DNA of 64,000 nucleotides, taken from contig OZ245030.1 of NCBI GenBank assembly GCA_965223985.1, positions 806,001 through 870,000 of the forward strand, in the 5' to 3' direction. The stretch is from JAPPKS01 sp963667895. GTDB taxonomy: Bacteria; Poribacteria; WGA-4E; PCPOR2b. The position numbers and the translations under genes were made by a program. Within the stretch, counting starts at the first letter, position 1; every line of letters starts with the position of its first letter. The notes below the pieces were generated by a model that was not told where the DNA came from, searched no databases, and worked only from the letters and a program-made list of their open reading frames with translations. Shown here in pieces: positions 17,905 through 27,331 of this stretch.

Positions 17905-20556
17905 ATGACATCCGATGAGATTCGATCGAGTTTTTTGGATTATTTTCGGGAGCGTGGTCATACCATTGTTCCCAGCGCACCGGTGGTGCCTGCAGACGAT
18001 CCGACTCTAATGTTTACAAACGCTGGTATGAACCAGTTTAAGGACGTGTTTTTGGGTGTTGGTCAACGCGAATATAAGCGTGCGGCTGACACTCAGAAAT
18101 GTATTCGCGTCAGCGGCAAACACAATGATTTAGAAGAGGTCGGTTACTCCAAGCGACACCATACCTTTTTTGAGATGCTGGGCAACTGGTCATTTGGGGA
18201 CTACTACAAACGCGAAGCTATCGCTTTCGCTTGGGAGTTGGTTACGGAATTCTGGAAAATTCCGAAAGATCGATTGTGGGCGACGATTCATTTAGATGAC
18301 GATGAAGCCGAGAAACTGTGGACGGAAGTAACCGATGTGCCCGTGGGACAGGTGCTCCGATTCGACAAGGACAATTTCTGGGAAATGGGGGATACCGGTC
18401 CGTGTGGTCCCAACTCAGAAGTTCACATAGATCTCGGACCTGAGGCATGTCCAACCCCGGATGAAGCTCACAAGTGCGGTGTAAACAACTGCGATCGATA
18501 CCGTGAACTCTGGAATCTCGTTTTCATACAGTACAACCGAGACGCGGAGGGAAAACTGTATCCGCTGCCAGAAAAACACGTTGATACAGGTATGGGCTTT
18601 GAACGCGCAGTTGCAATCTTGCAGAGCGTCGATTCAAACTACAAAACTGATGTGTTCATTCCCTTGCTTGATACCATCGCAAACATTACTGATCGCACCT
18701 ATTCGGAGGATGCCCTAGGCGTTCCCCACCGAGTCATTGCCGATCATGTGCGGTGTCTGACGTTTGCTATCAGCGATGGTGTGATGCCCTCTAACGAGGG
18801 GCGCGGCTATGTAATTCGACGAATTTTGCGCCGAGCGGTCCTTTATGGAAAACGGTTAGGGATGGACGCTCCTTTCGTTTATCGACTCGTGGATAAAGTC
18901 ATCGAATCACTCGGCTCTGTCTACCCCGATATAGCCCCACGTAGGGAGTTTGTGAAACAGATTATTCAGGGCGAAGAAGGGCGATTCCATCAAACCCTTG
19001 ATCGGGGACTGGATATTCTCGGACAATCGCTTGACGAACTGGAAACGCAACAGCGTTCTGTCGTTCCCGGTGAACGCGCGTTTGAACTCTACGATACGTT
19101 TGGATTTCCGCTAGACCTCACCGAGATTTTGGCGCGTGAACGTGGACTGTCAGTCGATGAGAAAGGTTTTGTTGAGGGCATGTCTACGCAGCGAGAGCGC
19201 AGTCGTGCCGCCTGGAAAGCCGCAGGTGGCAGTGGGAAGGACGATGAGATTTATTTAGATATCCTCAGGGAATATGAGAAAACCGAATTTTTGGGGTATG
19301 ATGCGGAGACTGCAGAGGCAGAGGTCATCGCTTTGATTCGCGGAGATGAACTGGTGTCGGGAATCCACGAGGGCGATGAGGTTTCTGCTATCCTCAACCG
19401 CACGCCTTTTTATGGCGAATCAGGCGGTCAAGTCGGTGACATCGGAACAATCGAGAGCGAAAATGCTAAGCTTGAGGTCGTCGATAGTTTCAAGCCGAAC
19501 CCCAATCTGATTGTTCACAAGTGCAAGGTTATCGAAGGCGAGATTGTCCCGCAGACACCTGTCACATCGCAGATTGATGCCGAGCGTCGGGGTCATATTG
19601 CTGTTAGCCACACCGCGACACACATGCTTCACAGCGCTCTGCGCAAAGTTCTCGGAATGCACGTCAGTCAAGCGGGATCGCTCGTTGAGCCGGGGCGATT
19701 ACGCTTTGACTTCACACACTTTCAGGCTGTTACAAAAAATCAACTCCGCGAGATTGAGGGCTTTATTAACGATTGCGTTCGTTTGAATGACAAAGTTGAG
19801 ATCGACTCCATGTCCTTGCAAGCAGCTAAGAGTAAGGGAGCACTTGCGTTTTTCGGCGATAAATACGGCGATGTTGTTCGGGTCGTCGAGATTGGCGACT
19901 ACAGCATGGAACTATGCGGCGGCACGCACGCTCACGCGACTGGTGATATTGCTCTCGTCAAGATTATCAGCGAAAGCAGCATCGCCGCCGGTACCCGCCG
20001 GATTGAAGCTGTGGCAGGAAGGGCAGCCTATCAACATATCTGCTCCGAAGACGAGATACTGTCTTCCATCGGAAGCATACTCAAAACCCAAAAGAATCGT
20101 GCGCCGGAACAGGTGGAAAGATTGGTTCAGGCCAATCGAGAACTTGAGCAACAAATCAAAGAACTGCAAACAAACCTCGCAAAATCCCGTGTCGTTGATC
20201 TTGTGAATCGAGCTGTTGTCGTGAATGGTTTCCGCGTCGTAGCTTCCGTTGTGGACAATACAGACAGGGATGGGTTGCGCCGACTCACCGATGAACTGAA
20301 AAACCACATCGAATCCGGCGTTGTTGTTCTCGCTTCGGTAACAGGGAACGAAGTCGCATTCACTGCTGGCGTTACTCCCGATCTCGTGCAACATCACGAT
20401 TTGCAAGCCGGTAAGATTATTCAAGCGGTTACCCGCCTTGCTGAAGGGCGCGGTGGTGGGCGCCCCGAACTTGCTCAGGGGGGCAGCAAAAATCCGAGCA
20501 AGATGAAATGCGCGATTGATGCCGTCGTGAAGATTGTTGCCAATCAGGAGAATTGA
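17905..20556 (+). CDS. alaS: alanyl-tRNA synthetase
   Basis: This class II synthetase charges tRNA-Ala and edits mischarged Ser/Gly. The N-terminus matches the catalytic domain: FLDYFRERGHTIVPSAPVVP, MFTNAGMNQFKDVFLG and FFEMLGNWSFGDYYK (motif 2 region). The editing domain has HTATHMLH (HxxxH) and CGGTHAHATGD, the zinc-binding residues. The C-Ala domain ends with GRGGGRPELAQGG. At 883 residues it is full length. ATG 17905 follows GAGAGAATAATC, a weak ribosome site. The next gene downstream on the same strand is a DUF948 protein. Confidence 0.98.
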   Translation: MTSDEIRSSFLDYFRERGHTIVPSAPVVPADDPTLMFTNAGMNQFKDVFLGVGQREYKRAADTQKCIRVSGKHNDLEEVGYSKRHHTFFEMLGNWSFGDYYKREAIAFAWELVTEFWKIPKDRLWATIHLDDDEAEKLWTEVTDVPVGQVLRFDKDNFWEMGDTGPCGPNSEVHIDLGPEACPTPDEAHKCGVNNCDRYRELWNLVFIQYNRDAEGKLYPLPEKHVDTGMGFERAVAILQSVDSNYKTDVFIPLLDTIANITDRTYSEDALGVPHRVIADHVRCLTFAISDGVMPSNEGRGYVIRRILRRAVLYGKRLGMDAPFVYRLVDKVIESLGSVYPDIAPRREFVKQIIQGEEGRFHQTLDRGLDILGQSLDELETQQRSVVPGERAFELYDTFGFPLDLTEILARERGLSVDEKGFVEGMSTQRERSRAAWKAAGGSGKDDEIYLDILREYEKTEFLGYDAETAEAEVIALIRGDELVSGIHEGDEVSAILNRTPFYGESGGQVGDIGTIESENAKLEVVDSFKPNPNLIVHKCKVIEGEIVPQTPVTSQIDAERRGHIAVSHTATHMLHSALRKVLGMHVSQAGSLVEPGRLRFDFTHFQAVTKNQLREIEGFINDCVRLNDKVEIDSMSLQAAKSKGALAFFGDKYGDVVRVVEIGDYSMELCGGTHAHATGDIALVKIISESSIAAGTRRIEAVAGRAAYQHICSEDEILSSIGSILKTQKNRAPEQVERLVQANRELEQQIKELQTNLAKSRVVDLVNRAVVVNGFRVVASVVDNTDRDGLRRLTDELKNHIESGVVVLASVTGNEVAFTAGVTPDLVQHHDLQAGKIIQAVTRLAEGRGGGRPELAQGGSKNPSKMKCAIDAVVKIVANQEN

Positions 20557-20614
20557 AGTTTTTTGCGCAAGCTTGACATATAGGGCAATCCGATGATGTA
20601 GAAAGGAATAAAAT

Positions 20615-21154
20615 ATGGAATGGGCTCCGATAGATATGGAATGGGTTTCGATAGTTTGGAAACTAAGTTTATCTGTTTTCTTGATCGTACTCAGTGGCGC
20701 AGTTTTATATCTGGTTGTACGCTTAGGCAGTGTGCTGGGAAACATTGGTGCTACCTTCAAATCAGTAGAAGCAATGGTGGACAAAGAACTGAATAATTTG
20801 CTGAAGGACGTCGATCAAACTGTTAAAGAGTTAAATAGCGAAATGCCGGAACTGCTCAAAAGTATCAATGCAATTACAGCGTCCATCCAGCAGATTAGCG
20901 AATCTGAAGTCCAACCGATAACACGTAACATTCATGAAATGACTGTCGTTGTGAGTCAGAGTATTGCCAGGCTTGATAAGTTGGTGAACTTGCTCGGCGA
21001 TTTTTCCCAAAATACGGTCAAACGTGCTGAATACTATCGCGATCAGCTCCCTGTCCCCATCACAGACATCATTAGTTTGTGGAGTGGAATTAAGACTGGC
21101 TGGGAGGTATTTAGTCAATCATGGAAACCAGATGAAAAAGATGGTTCCAAATAG
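20615..21154 (+). CDS. DUF948-type membrane-anchored protein
   Basis: The N-terminus has one membrane helix (LSLSVFLIVLSGAVLYLVVRLGSVLG). A coiled-coil or amphipathic-helical domain follows, with regularly spaced hydrophobics (VEAMVDKELNNLLKDVDQTVKELNSEMPELLKSINAITASI), the layout of the DUF948 family. The exact function is unknown; in Firmicutes such proteins pair with YtxH-type proteins and are stress-linked. ATG 20615 has AAAGGAA upstream. The YtxH gene starts 46 bases after the stop, so the two likely form an operon. Confidence 0.7.
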   Translation: MEWAPIDMEWVSIVWKLSLSVFLIVLSGAVLYLVVRLGSVLGNIGATFKSVEAMVDKELNNLLKDVDQTVKELNSEMPELLKSINAITASIQQISESEVQPITRNIHEMTVVVSQSIARLDKLVNLLGDFSQNTVKRAEYYRDQLPVPITDIISLWSGIKTGWEVFSQSWKPDEKDGSK

Positions 21155-21199
21155 CGTAACGAGGAAACATAATGATTTCGAGAAAATGAGGATATCAAA

Positions 21200-21562
21200 G
21201 TGAAGAATGAAGAACGTGGAAGCGGACTTGGGTACGTAGTTGCTTTCTTCATGGGCGGTTTGGTTGGTGCTGTCGTCAGTTTGCTGTTAGCTCCATTCAC
21301 GGGCAGTGAGACGCGAAAAAGGATACGTGAAGTCTCTACGGACGCCAAAGACCGGACTGTTGGTGCTGTTCACACCGCGAAAGGAAGAGCGACCGAATTC
21401 GTCAATCAAGGTAAAGGACGAATCAATGAAACAAGGGGCGGTATGAAAGCAGCGGTTAAAGCCGGCAAAAAAGCCTTCGTCAAAAAGAAGGGTGAGCTGA
21501 CAGATGCGGCTGTTCATGAAGATGGTGATTCGAATAAGACCGATGGAGAAACCGCGAGTTAG
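21200..21562 (+). CDS. YtxH-like small membrane protein
   Basis: The protein has a Gly-rich N-terminal helix, GLGYVVAFFMGGLVGAVVSLLLAP, followed by FTGSETRKRIREVS. This is the signature of YtxH-like proteins (Gly-zipper membrane helix, then LLAP-x-S/T-G-x-E-x-R). The remainder is a basic amphipathic helix. GTG 21200 has GAGGA seven bases upstream. A strong terminator lies about 100 bases beyond the stop. Members are often general-stress genes; the role here is not known. Confidence 0.8.
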   Translation: MKNEERGSGLGYVVAFFMGGLVGAVVSLLLAPFTGSETRKRIREVSTDAKDRTVGAVHTAKGRATEFVNQGKGRINETRGGMKAAVKAGKKAFVKKKGELTDAAVHEDGDSNKTDGETAS

Positions 21563-21665
21563 AATTTCTCGGCTCATGTTCAGACAAAGTGCGAATTCTA
21601 AATCACCCTGACTTTTATTGGCGCGCATTGCTGATGCAAGCTAATTTCAAATGACTTATCGACGA

Positions 21666-21708
21666 AAACAGAAGCCACAGGTCGTATTTCCACTTGTGGC
21701 TTCTGTTT
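21666..21708. terminator. strong intrinsic terminator hairpin
   Basis: A perfect 14-base-pair inverted repeat, AAACAGAAGCCACA at 21666-21679 and TGTGGCTTCTGTTT at 21695-21708, encloses a 15-base loop and ends with TTT (AAA on the other side). It closes the alaS-DUF948-YtxH run and could work in both directions. Its position shows that larB starts downstream of it, at 21736. Confidence 0.85.
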
Positions 21709-21735
21709 AGTCACGCATTGCGTATTACGTTTCGT

Positions 21736-22521
21736 ATGAATCTTGATAAACTAAGAACGCTCCTTGAAAGTGTTCAACACGGTGAAATTGACGTTGATGC
21801 GGCAATCCAATCACTACGCTATCTGCCGTTTGAAGATATACACTTTTCTAAAGTCGATCACCACCGTCAACTGCGGAAAGGCTTTCCAGAGGTTATCTTC
21901 TGCGAGGGGAAAACCGTTAATCAGGCGACAGAAATCAGCAAACGAATTCTGGCAGCAGGTGACCTCCTATTTGCCACTCGCGCCACACGGGAATTTTACG
22001 AAGCGGTGGTTACCCTTGATTCATCTGCGCACTTTAACGAATTCGCACGTACGATTACCGTTGGTCAACCATCTGGCGAATTGCATGATGGCATTTTGGT
22101 GATATCGGCGGGTACATCGGATATTCCTGTTGCTGAGGAGGCTGTAGAAACCGCTCAGATTATGGGGAACCGCGTTGAACGCCTGTATGATGTCGGCGTC
22201 GCGGGACTACACCGTCTGCTCAGTTATCACGAGAAGCTGGTCAATGCAAGCGTGATTATTGTTGTAGCGGGGATGGAAGGGGCGCTCCCAAGTGTTGTCG
22301 GTGGATTGGTGGATAAACCTGTGATTGCTGTTCCAACAAGTGTCGGGTATGGCGCGAGTTTTGGAGGTCTGGCGGCGTTGTTGGGTATGCTGAATAGCTG
22401 TTCTGCTGGCGTAACCGTCGTCAATATTGATAACGGGTTTGGTGCTGGCTATAGCGCGGCATTGATTAACCAACCGCACCGATATTTCAAAACGAAGAGC
22501 CCTGCTACAGAAAATCCATGA
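21736..22521 (+). CDS. larB: nickel-pincer cofactor biosynthesis protein LarB
   Basis: LarB carboxylates nicotinic acid adenine dinucleotide to the dicarboxylate that LarE and LarC turn into the nickel-pincer nucleotide of lactate racemase and related enzymes. The sequence shows the N-terminal region (LRTLLESVQHGEIDVDAAI), then FPEVIFCEGKTVNQ, and the AIR-carboxylase-like domain VISAGTSDIPVAEEA with VVAGMEGALPSVVGGLVDKP and GYGASFGGLAALL. ATG 21736 begins just where the family begins and after the terminator; no good ribosome site precedes it. larC and larE are not adjacent. The 3' end overlaps the convergent hemW gene by 17 bases. Confidence 0.92.
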   Translation: MNLDKLRTLLESVQHGEIDVDAAIQSLRYLPFEDIHFSKVDHHRQLRKGFPEVIFCEGKTVNQATEISKRILAAGDLLFATRATREFYEAVVTLDSSAHFNEFARTITVGQPSGELHDGILVISAGTSDIPVAEEAVETAQIMGNRVERLYDVGVAGLHRLLSYHEKLVNASVIIVVAGMEGALPSVVGGLVDKPVIAVPTSVGYGASFGGLAALLGMLNSCSAGVTVVNIDNGFGAGYSAALINQPHRYFKTKSPATENP

Positions 22522-23635
22522 ACACTTCATTTGCGAGCATCAGCCCCTGACCGGTGAGTCGTAGGGAACCGTTCTTCCATTCCAAAAGTTTGAGGTTTGT
22601 CCACTTCTCTATGACCTCCCCAAATTCTGCATCAATTGGCTCGCCAAAGCGGCGCTGATAGTTGTTGCACTGAATTCCTTCCCGCTTCCGTAGACCTAAC
22701 ATAACGGTTTCAGCCTTTTCATCTCGACCGGTGAATCTCTCTGAATACGCAATCGGCTTCTTGTATTGAGCGAGGCAATCAACATAGTCGGTTAAACTGC
22801 GAATGTTTGAATAGCGCACCCCATTGAGATAACCCCATGCGCTAACCCCAAGGCCCATACACGGTTCATTGTTCCAGTATACCAGATTGTGCCTAGCTTC
22901 ATGACTAGGCTTCACAAAATTGGAGATTTCGTAGTGTTCATAGCCCACATAGGTCAACATCTCAATTGCAAGTTCATACATATCGGCTTCAAGCTCATTT
23001 GGGGGAAGTTTCAGTTTCTTGGCTTGCCGCCACTCGTAGAAAGCCGTTCCCTCTTCCAATACCAAGTTATATGTTGAAATGTGTTCGGGCTGAAACGCAA
23101 TCACCGCTTGCAAGGAGGATTTCCACTGAGCAATGGTTTGGTTTGGCAGGGCAAAAATCAGATCGAGATTGATGTTGTCAAATCCGGTTTCACGCGCTAG
23201 TTGATAGCTTTGAACCACATCGCTGACTTTGTGGATTCGTCCAATTTGACGCAAGATTGCGTCATCCATTGCTTGCACCCCGAAACTCAACCGATTGATG
23301 CCAGCAGAATGCATAATCTGTAACTTTTCTCGATTCACCGTGCCGGGATTGCACTCAACCGTGATTTCTGCGTCAGGACAGATTTGGAAAAGGGATTGGA
23401 GTTCGGCAAATAGACAATCTAAAGTTGCTGCGGAAAGAATTGATGGCGTGCCGCCTCCAAAGAAGATTGTCTTTAATGGTGGACTAGAGTGCGCATACAG
23501 CGCCATCTCTGTGGATAGGGCGTTGAGATAAGATTGTGCCTGTTCTTTATGGAAAGCGTAAGTATTGAAGGCACAATAGTAGCATTTCGTGGTGCAGAAA
23601 GGGATATGAATATATAACGATAAAGGATGTGTCAT
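22505..23635 (-). CDS. hemW: HemW-like radical SAM protein
   Basis: This is a member of the HemN/HemW family. It starts LSLYIHIPFCTTKCYYCAF, whose C-x3-C-x2-C binds the radical-SAM [4Fe-4S] cluster, and continues with TIFFGGGTPSIL, EITVECNPGT and GINRLSFGVQAM. HemW proteins act as heme chaperones; they lack the extra residues of true coproporphyrinogen dehydrogenase HemN, and the 376-residue length here fits HemW. ATG 23635 matches the usual start, although the frame is open farther upstream. It ends a heme-related gene run on the minus strand. Confidence 0.88.
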   Translation of the reverse strand: MTHPLSLYIHIPFCTTKCYYCAFNTYAFHKEQAQSYLNALSTEMALYAHSSPPLKTIFFGGGTPSILSAATLDCLFAELQSLFQICPDAEITVECNPGTVNREKLQIMHSAGINRLSFGVQAMDDAILRQIGRIHKVSDVVQSYQLARETGFDNINLDLIFALPNQTIAQWKSSLQAVIAFQPEHISTYNLVLEEGTAFYEWRQAKKLKLPPNELEADMYELAIEMLTYVGYEHYEISNFVKPSHEARHNLVYWNNEPCMGLGVSAWGYLNGVRYSNIRSLTDYVDCLAQYKKPIAYSERFTGRDEKAETVMLGLRKREGIQCNNYQRRFGEPIDAEFGEVIEKWTNLKLLEWKNGSLRLTGQGLMLANEVFMDFL

Positions 23636-23779
23636 CGCTCGATCAAGGGAATTCAACTCTCCTGTTTTATCACGCTTCATCTTCATCAGATTCGGAATGG
23701 AGGTCACGTTGTGGGCAAAGATGAGAATGTTGGGCACGTAGGAAACGAAACCCATGGAAGGAACCCGGCGCCTGCCAAT

Positions 23780-24880
23780 TCACTGCACGATTTGGCGAGC
23801 TTCCCCCATCGTGATCCATTCTGTTTCCGGCGTTGTCGGTCGCAGTCGATAACGCAACTTTGCCTCAATCTGTGCTTGGCTGCCGAACTCATAGGTGAAC
23901 TGCCGAGTTGCGCCCGGCTGTAGGCGGTTATCGCTTCCACCTTCCCCCGACGTGCCGGAAATTGAAATTTGTTCATGGCCGACCACTGAGCCACCAGAAT
24001 CGTAGATTTTCACATCAAGGAGAAGTTTGCGCGTCCACCCACCGGGGAGAACATGCCCTGACTTGTTGGTGATGTGAATCATCGCTTTACTCTTGGCGAA
24101 AGTAATTGTCAGATCCGCCGCGCTTTTTAGCATGTCAACGCTGCGACTCGCAATCCAGGTGTGACGCCCGCCTGGGATCGGCTCGTTACTCCGAAGGCTT
24201 TGTAATCGTTTAATGGCAGGCATGTGACAAGTCGCGCAGTGTTTGCCTGCTGTTGCGGCGGGGCTATGCTTAAAGCTAGCCAGTTGATTGTATTCAGGAA
24301 CACTAGGCTGACCGTGACAGGTACCACAAAGTTCAGTAGGGTTCTGGTAAGCCTCATCGGTGATGTTTGCATGTACGACAGCGTCAATGCTTGCCGGGGG
24401 ACCGTGCATCCCGCCCTTTGCATCTACATGACACACGAGGCAGGATACGCCAGAGCCTCGATCCGTCTCTCGCAACTTCGGCATCTTTTCGATTCCGGTA
24501 ATCAAAATTGGTTGAGGTGCATGGCATGGATCGCAGCTTTCTTCCCGATTAGGGATTCTGCCCGCAGTTTCTTGATAAATTGGATCCTTCCATGCCTGTG
24601 CATGCCTAGATTTCTCCCACTCCCGCCAGATTGCCGGATGACAATTCCTGCACCTACCTCTATTGAATTCTTCATGAATACCATTGTACGCCAAATAAGC
24701 GCTGTCGAGGTGTCGATCCGCATCCTCCCCGGTCCCGTTCGATTGTTCTGCGTTTGCAACAAATACCGGAGAGACACAAATCAGGATTATTAAGTTAATC
24801 AATGTAACAGATGATGGGCAATGCTGTGTCCTTGAAGCATGAAACGCGAAACATGGAATAAGGCTTTTTTTCTCTCCCAT
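23780..24880 (-). CDS. pentaheme c-type cytochrome (cytochrome c-554-like)
   Basis: The protein has five CxxCH heme-binding motifs: CRNCH, CDPCH, CLVCH, CGTCH and CATCH. A signal sequence precedes them (LINLIILICVSPVFVANA, then EQSNG), so it is exported to the periplasm where heme is attached. Additional His residues, as in SRHAQAW, are probable axial ligands. The C-terminal 130 residues form a beta-rich domain with no heme motif. Arrangement and spacing resemble the cytochrome c-554/c-prime family of multiheme electron carriers. It lies between the protoporphyrinogen oxidase and hemW genes. The electron partner is unknown. Confidence 0.87.
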   Translation of the reverse strand: MGEKKSLIPCFAFHASRTQHCPSSVTLINLIILICVSPVFVANAEQSNGTGEDADRHLDSAYLAYNGIHEEFNRGRCRNCHPAIWREWEKSRHAQAWKDPIYQETAGRIPNREESCDPCHAPQPILITGIEKMPKLRETDRGSGVSCLVCHVDAKGGMHGPPASIDAVVHANITDEAYQNPTELCGTCHGQPSVPEYNQLASFKHSPAATAGKHCATCHMPAIKRLQSLRSNEPIPGGRHTWIASRSVDMLKSAADLTITFAKSKAMIHITNKSGHVLPGGWTRKLLLDVKIYDSGGSVVGHEQISISGTSGEGGSDNRLQPGATRQFTYEFGSQAQIEAKLRYRLRPTTPETEWITMGEARQIVQ

Positions 24881-24936
24881 TGTACCCAACACCCTTAGTC
24901 CTATAGCTTGCTAAACTAAACTCGCAGGCAACAGAA

Positions 24937-26424
24937 TCAATGGAAGCTTCGTGAGTTGAGCGTAACGACTTCCCTGATATAATCTGTAGTGAGGTAATCC
25001 AATAGGGCGTACGCAGCTTTTTCCCCGCTATGGATGCAATCCGGAATGCCGATACCTTGGTAGGCATTACCAGCAAGCGCAAGTCCGGGGAGTTTTTTCA
25101 ATTGCGCTTTAATCTCCGCCGCTTTGTCCAGATGCCCCACATGATACTGTGCCATTGCGTCATTGTGCTTGCTCACGACAGCCAACGTTGGTTCCCCGTT
25201 GATTCCCAGCAAATCACGCAGATTTTTAAGGACTGATTCAACCATTTCGGATTCTGATTGGAGAAAGTAATTCGGTTGCAGCGCGCCTCCTAAAAATGCC
25301 CTCAAAAGCACCCCATCCGCGGGTGCACGTCCGGCAAACTTGACACTGCTGAATGTACATCCCAAGATTGATCGTCCTTCGATGGCAGGAACGACAAAAC
25401 CCGTACCGTTTAGTGGATGTTCAATTTCCTTGCGATGAAACGCCAGGTTGACTGCAGCAGAGGAGACGTAAGGAATGGAGGCGAGAAGGTCCGTAAGTTC
25501 GGGAACAACTGTTTTGATCAGCGTCGCGGCTCGGGGAGCGGGCAGCGCAATACAGACGAGATCTGCGTTTATGTTCTCTTGATTATTGAGATGGATACAC
25601 CAGCCATCTCTGCTAACAAGCTGTTCAATCCGATTGACTTCTGCCGCAAGCTGTATAGAATCGACAGGCAAACGCTCAACAAGGGCGTCAATCAGCGTTT
25701 GCATCCCAGATTCAAGGGAAAGGAATAAGCTGTAGCGAGGACCGCTCGTACCGCTGATTTCTGCCTTGGATTGTTTCTTTCTCCCAATCAACGCTTTGAT
25801 GATGCTTCCGTACTCTTGCTCCATCTCAAGGAATTGGGGCAACGTCGCTTTCAAACTCAGATGCTTTGCATCCCCTGTATAAACCCCACCTATCATCGGT
25901 TGCGCTATCCGCGTGAATGCCTCTGTTCCCAATCGACGCTTGACGAAATGTTCTACGGACTCCTCTTGACCGTCCCGACGACGCGGCATGCAGAAATCCA
26001 TCGCCATTCGCAACTTCCCTCGCCAAGTGAAAATTGGGGACTTTACAAATGGCAGAAAGGACGCGGGTGCCATCATGTAAAAGCCTTCAGGAACGGGATG
26101 CAGCACGCCTTTGTGGAGGATAAAGCTGCGTCTTTGTTTTGGGTTCGTGCCAATGAGTCTATCGCCGATTCCAAGTTCCTCACACAACGCTTTCGCCCAC
26201 GGCTTAGTGGAGATAAAGGCATCAGGACCGTGTTCAACGATAAAACCATCTTGGTTTGAGGTGCGGACAACGCCTCCGACCCGATCACTCGCTTCCAACA
26301 GTTTAACATCAAGTGGAATGTCACGCTTATGAGATTCGGCGATCAAACGGTTACAAGTCGCCAGTCCAGTGACACCGCCGCCGATGACGACAGCTTGCCA
26401 CACGTCGCCTCGCTTTACTGTCAT
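24937..26424 (-). CDS. hemY: protoporphyrinogen oxidase (FAD-dependent)
   Basis: The enzyme oxidises protoporphyrinogen IX (or coproporphyrinogen III in the coproheme route) using FAD. The FAD-binding signature is at the N-terminus: VVIGGGVTGLATCNRLIAE, followed by LLEASDRVGGVVRTSNQDGF. ALAGNAYQGIGIPDCI at the C-terminus is the second FAD motif of the PPOX family. ATG 26424 has GGAG seven bases upstream. The length of 495 residues is in the upper range. In the same run as hemE, hemH and hemW. The name hemG is also used for this enzyme in Gram-positives. Confidence 0.93.
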   Translation of the reverse strand: MTVKRGDVWQAVVIGGGVTGLATCNRLIAESHKRDIPLDVKLLEASDRVGGVVRTSNQDGFIVEHGPDAFISTKPWAKALCEELGIGDRLIGTNPKQRRSFILHKGVLHPVPEGFYMMAPASFLPFVKSPIFTWRGKLRMAMDFCMPRRRDGQEESVEHFVKRRLGTEAFTRIAQPMIGGVYTGDAKHLSLKATLPQFLEMEQEYGSIIKALIGRKKQSKAEISGTSGPRYSLFLSLESGMQTLIDALVERLPVDSIQLAAEVNRIEQLVSRDGWCIHLNNQENINADLVCIALPAPRAATLIKTVVPELTDLLASIPYVSSAAVNLAFHRKEIEHPLNGTGFVVPAIEGRSILGCTFSSVKFAGRAPADGVLLRAFLGGALQPNYFLQSESEMVESVLKNLRDLLGINGEPTLAVVSKHNDAMAQYHVGHLDKAAEIKAQLKKLPGLALAGNAYQGIGIPDCIHSGEKAAYALLDYLTTDYIREVVTLNSRSFH

Positions 26425-26503
26425 TGAATTTCTCCGTAACCGCCGAGCTGTATTCGCCTTTGGGAAAGGTGACAAATCGTTTCCCAAGCCCACATCTTGA
26501 GGC

Positions 26504-27289
26504 CTAACCCACATCACACCGGTGAAACGCAGCCCTTAACCCGTCAATTGGATTACCTTTTGGGATAAATTCGTGACCAACATAGAGGTCGTAGCCGGTT
26601 TCTTCGATGGCTTGTATCACAGCCCGGCAGTTAATCCCCTGAGTTTCGTCCATATCCCGCCTGCCTGGATTCCCGGCGATGTGGAAGTGTCCGATATACA
26701 GGATGTTCTCCTTAATTTGTCGGATGAGATTCCCCTCCATAATTTGCATATGATAGATGTCAAAGAGAAGCTTCATCCGCGGTGAGTTCACACGCTCGCA
26801 CACCGCTATGCCCCATGCGACATGATCGCACTGGTAACCGGGGCAATCGATCTTACTATTGAGCAGTTCCAAGCAGAGATTCACTCCTTTTTCTTCTGCA
26901 ACGTCGATAATCCGGCTCAATCCCTCTACGGTGATATCAATTCCCTCTTCATCGGATATGTCGTCGTACCGGTTGCCGGCAAAACAGATTACGCTGGGAA
27001 CATCGTTTGCAGCCGCGAGCTCAATGTATTCGATAAGCTCTTGACCGAGCCAACCGTGGTTTTCACGTCTGTTTAGCCCGATTGAGTGCACCGGCTGACC
27101 CGATCTAAGCCCCGAGCGGTAGGTAATCGCAATCCGAAGTCCCAATGATTTCGCCAACTGCCAATATTTTTGATCGATCATCTCAACTGCTGAAAGACCA
27201 ATCTCGGCTGCGCCTCTGACAAATTGCTCGGGGGTAACACCGTCTCGAACAAAACACCATGCAGCTGCAGATTGCTTGATTTTCGTCAT
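26504..27289 (-). CDS. TIM-barrel sugar isomerase/epimerase (hydroxypyruvate isomerase-like)
   Basis: The protein belongs to the xylose-isomerase-like TIM-barrel superfamily. VNLCLELLNSKID and MKLLFDIYHMQIMEGNL hold the metal-binding Glu and Asp, HFHIAGNPGRRDMDE the His, and YDLYVGHEFIPKGNP the last Glu. These match hydroxypyruvate isomerase and related enzymes, but the natural substrate cannot be fixed from sequence. ATG 27289 has AGAGGGAAAGGG upstream. It lies between the beta-helix gene and the protoporphyrinogen oxidase in the heme-gene run, with no obvious link to heme. Confidence 0.8.
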   Translation of the reverse strand: MTKIKQSAAAWCFVRDGVTPEQFVRGAAEIGLSAVEMIDQKYWQLAKSLGLRIAITYRSGLRSGQPVHSIGLNRRENHGWLGQELIEYIELAAANDVPSVICFAGNRYDDISDEEGIDITVEGLSRIIDVAEEKGVNLCLELLNSKIDCPGYQCDHVAWGIAVCERVNSPRMKLLFDIYHMQIMEGNLIRQIKENILYIGHFHIAGNPGRRDMDETQGINCRAVIQAIEETGYDLYVGHEFIPKGNPIDGLRAAFHRCDVG

Positions 27290-27331
27290 ACCCTTTCCCT
27301 CTCAGCTAAACTGCGCCGGTATGCTTCAGCT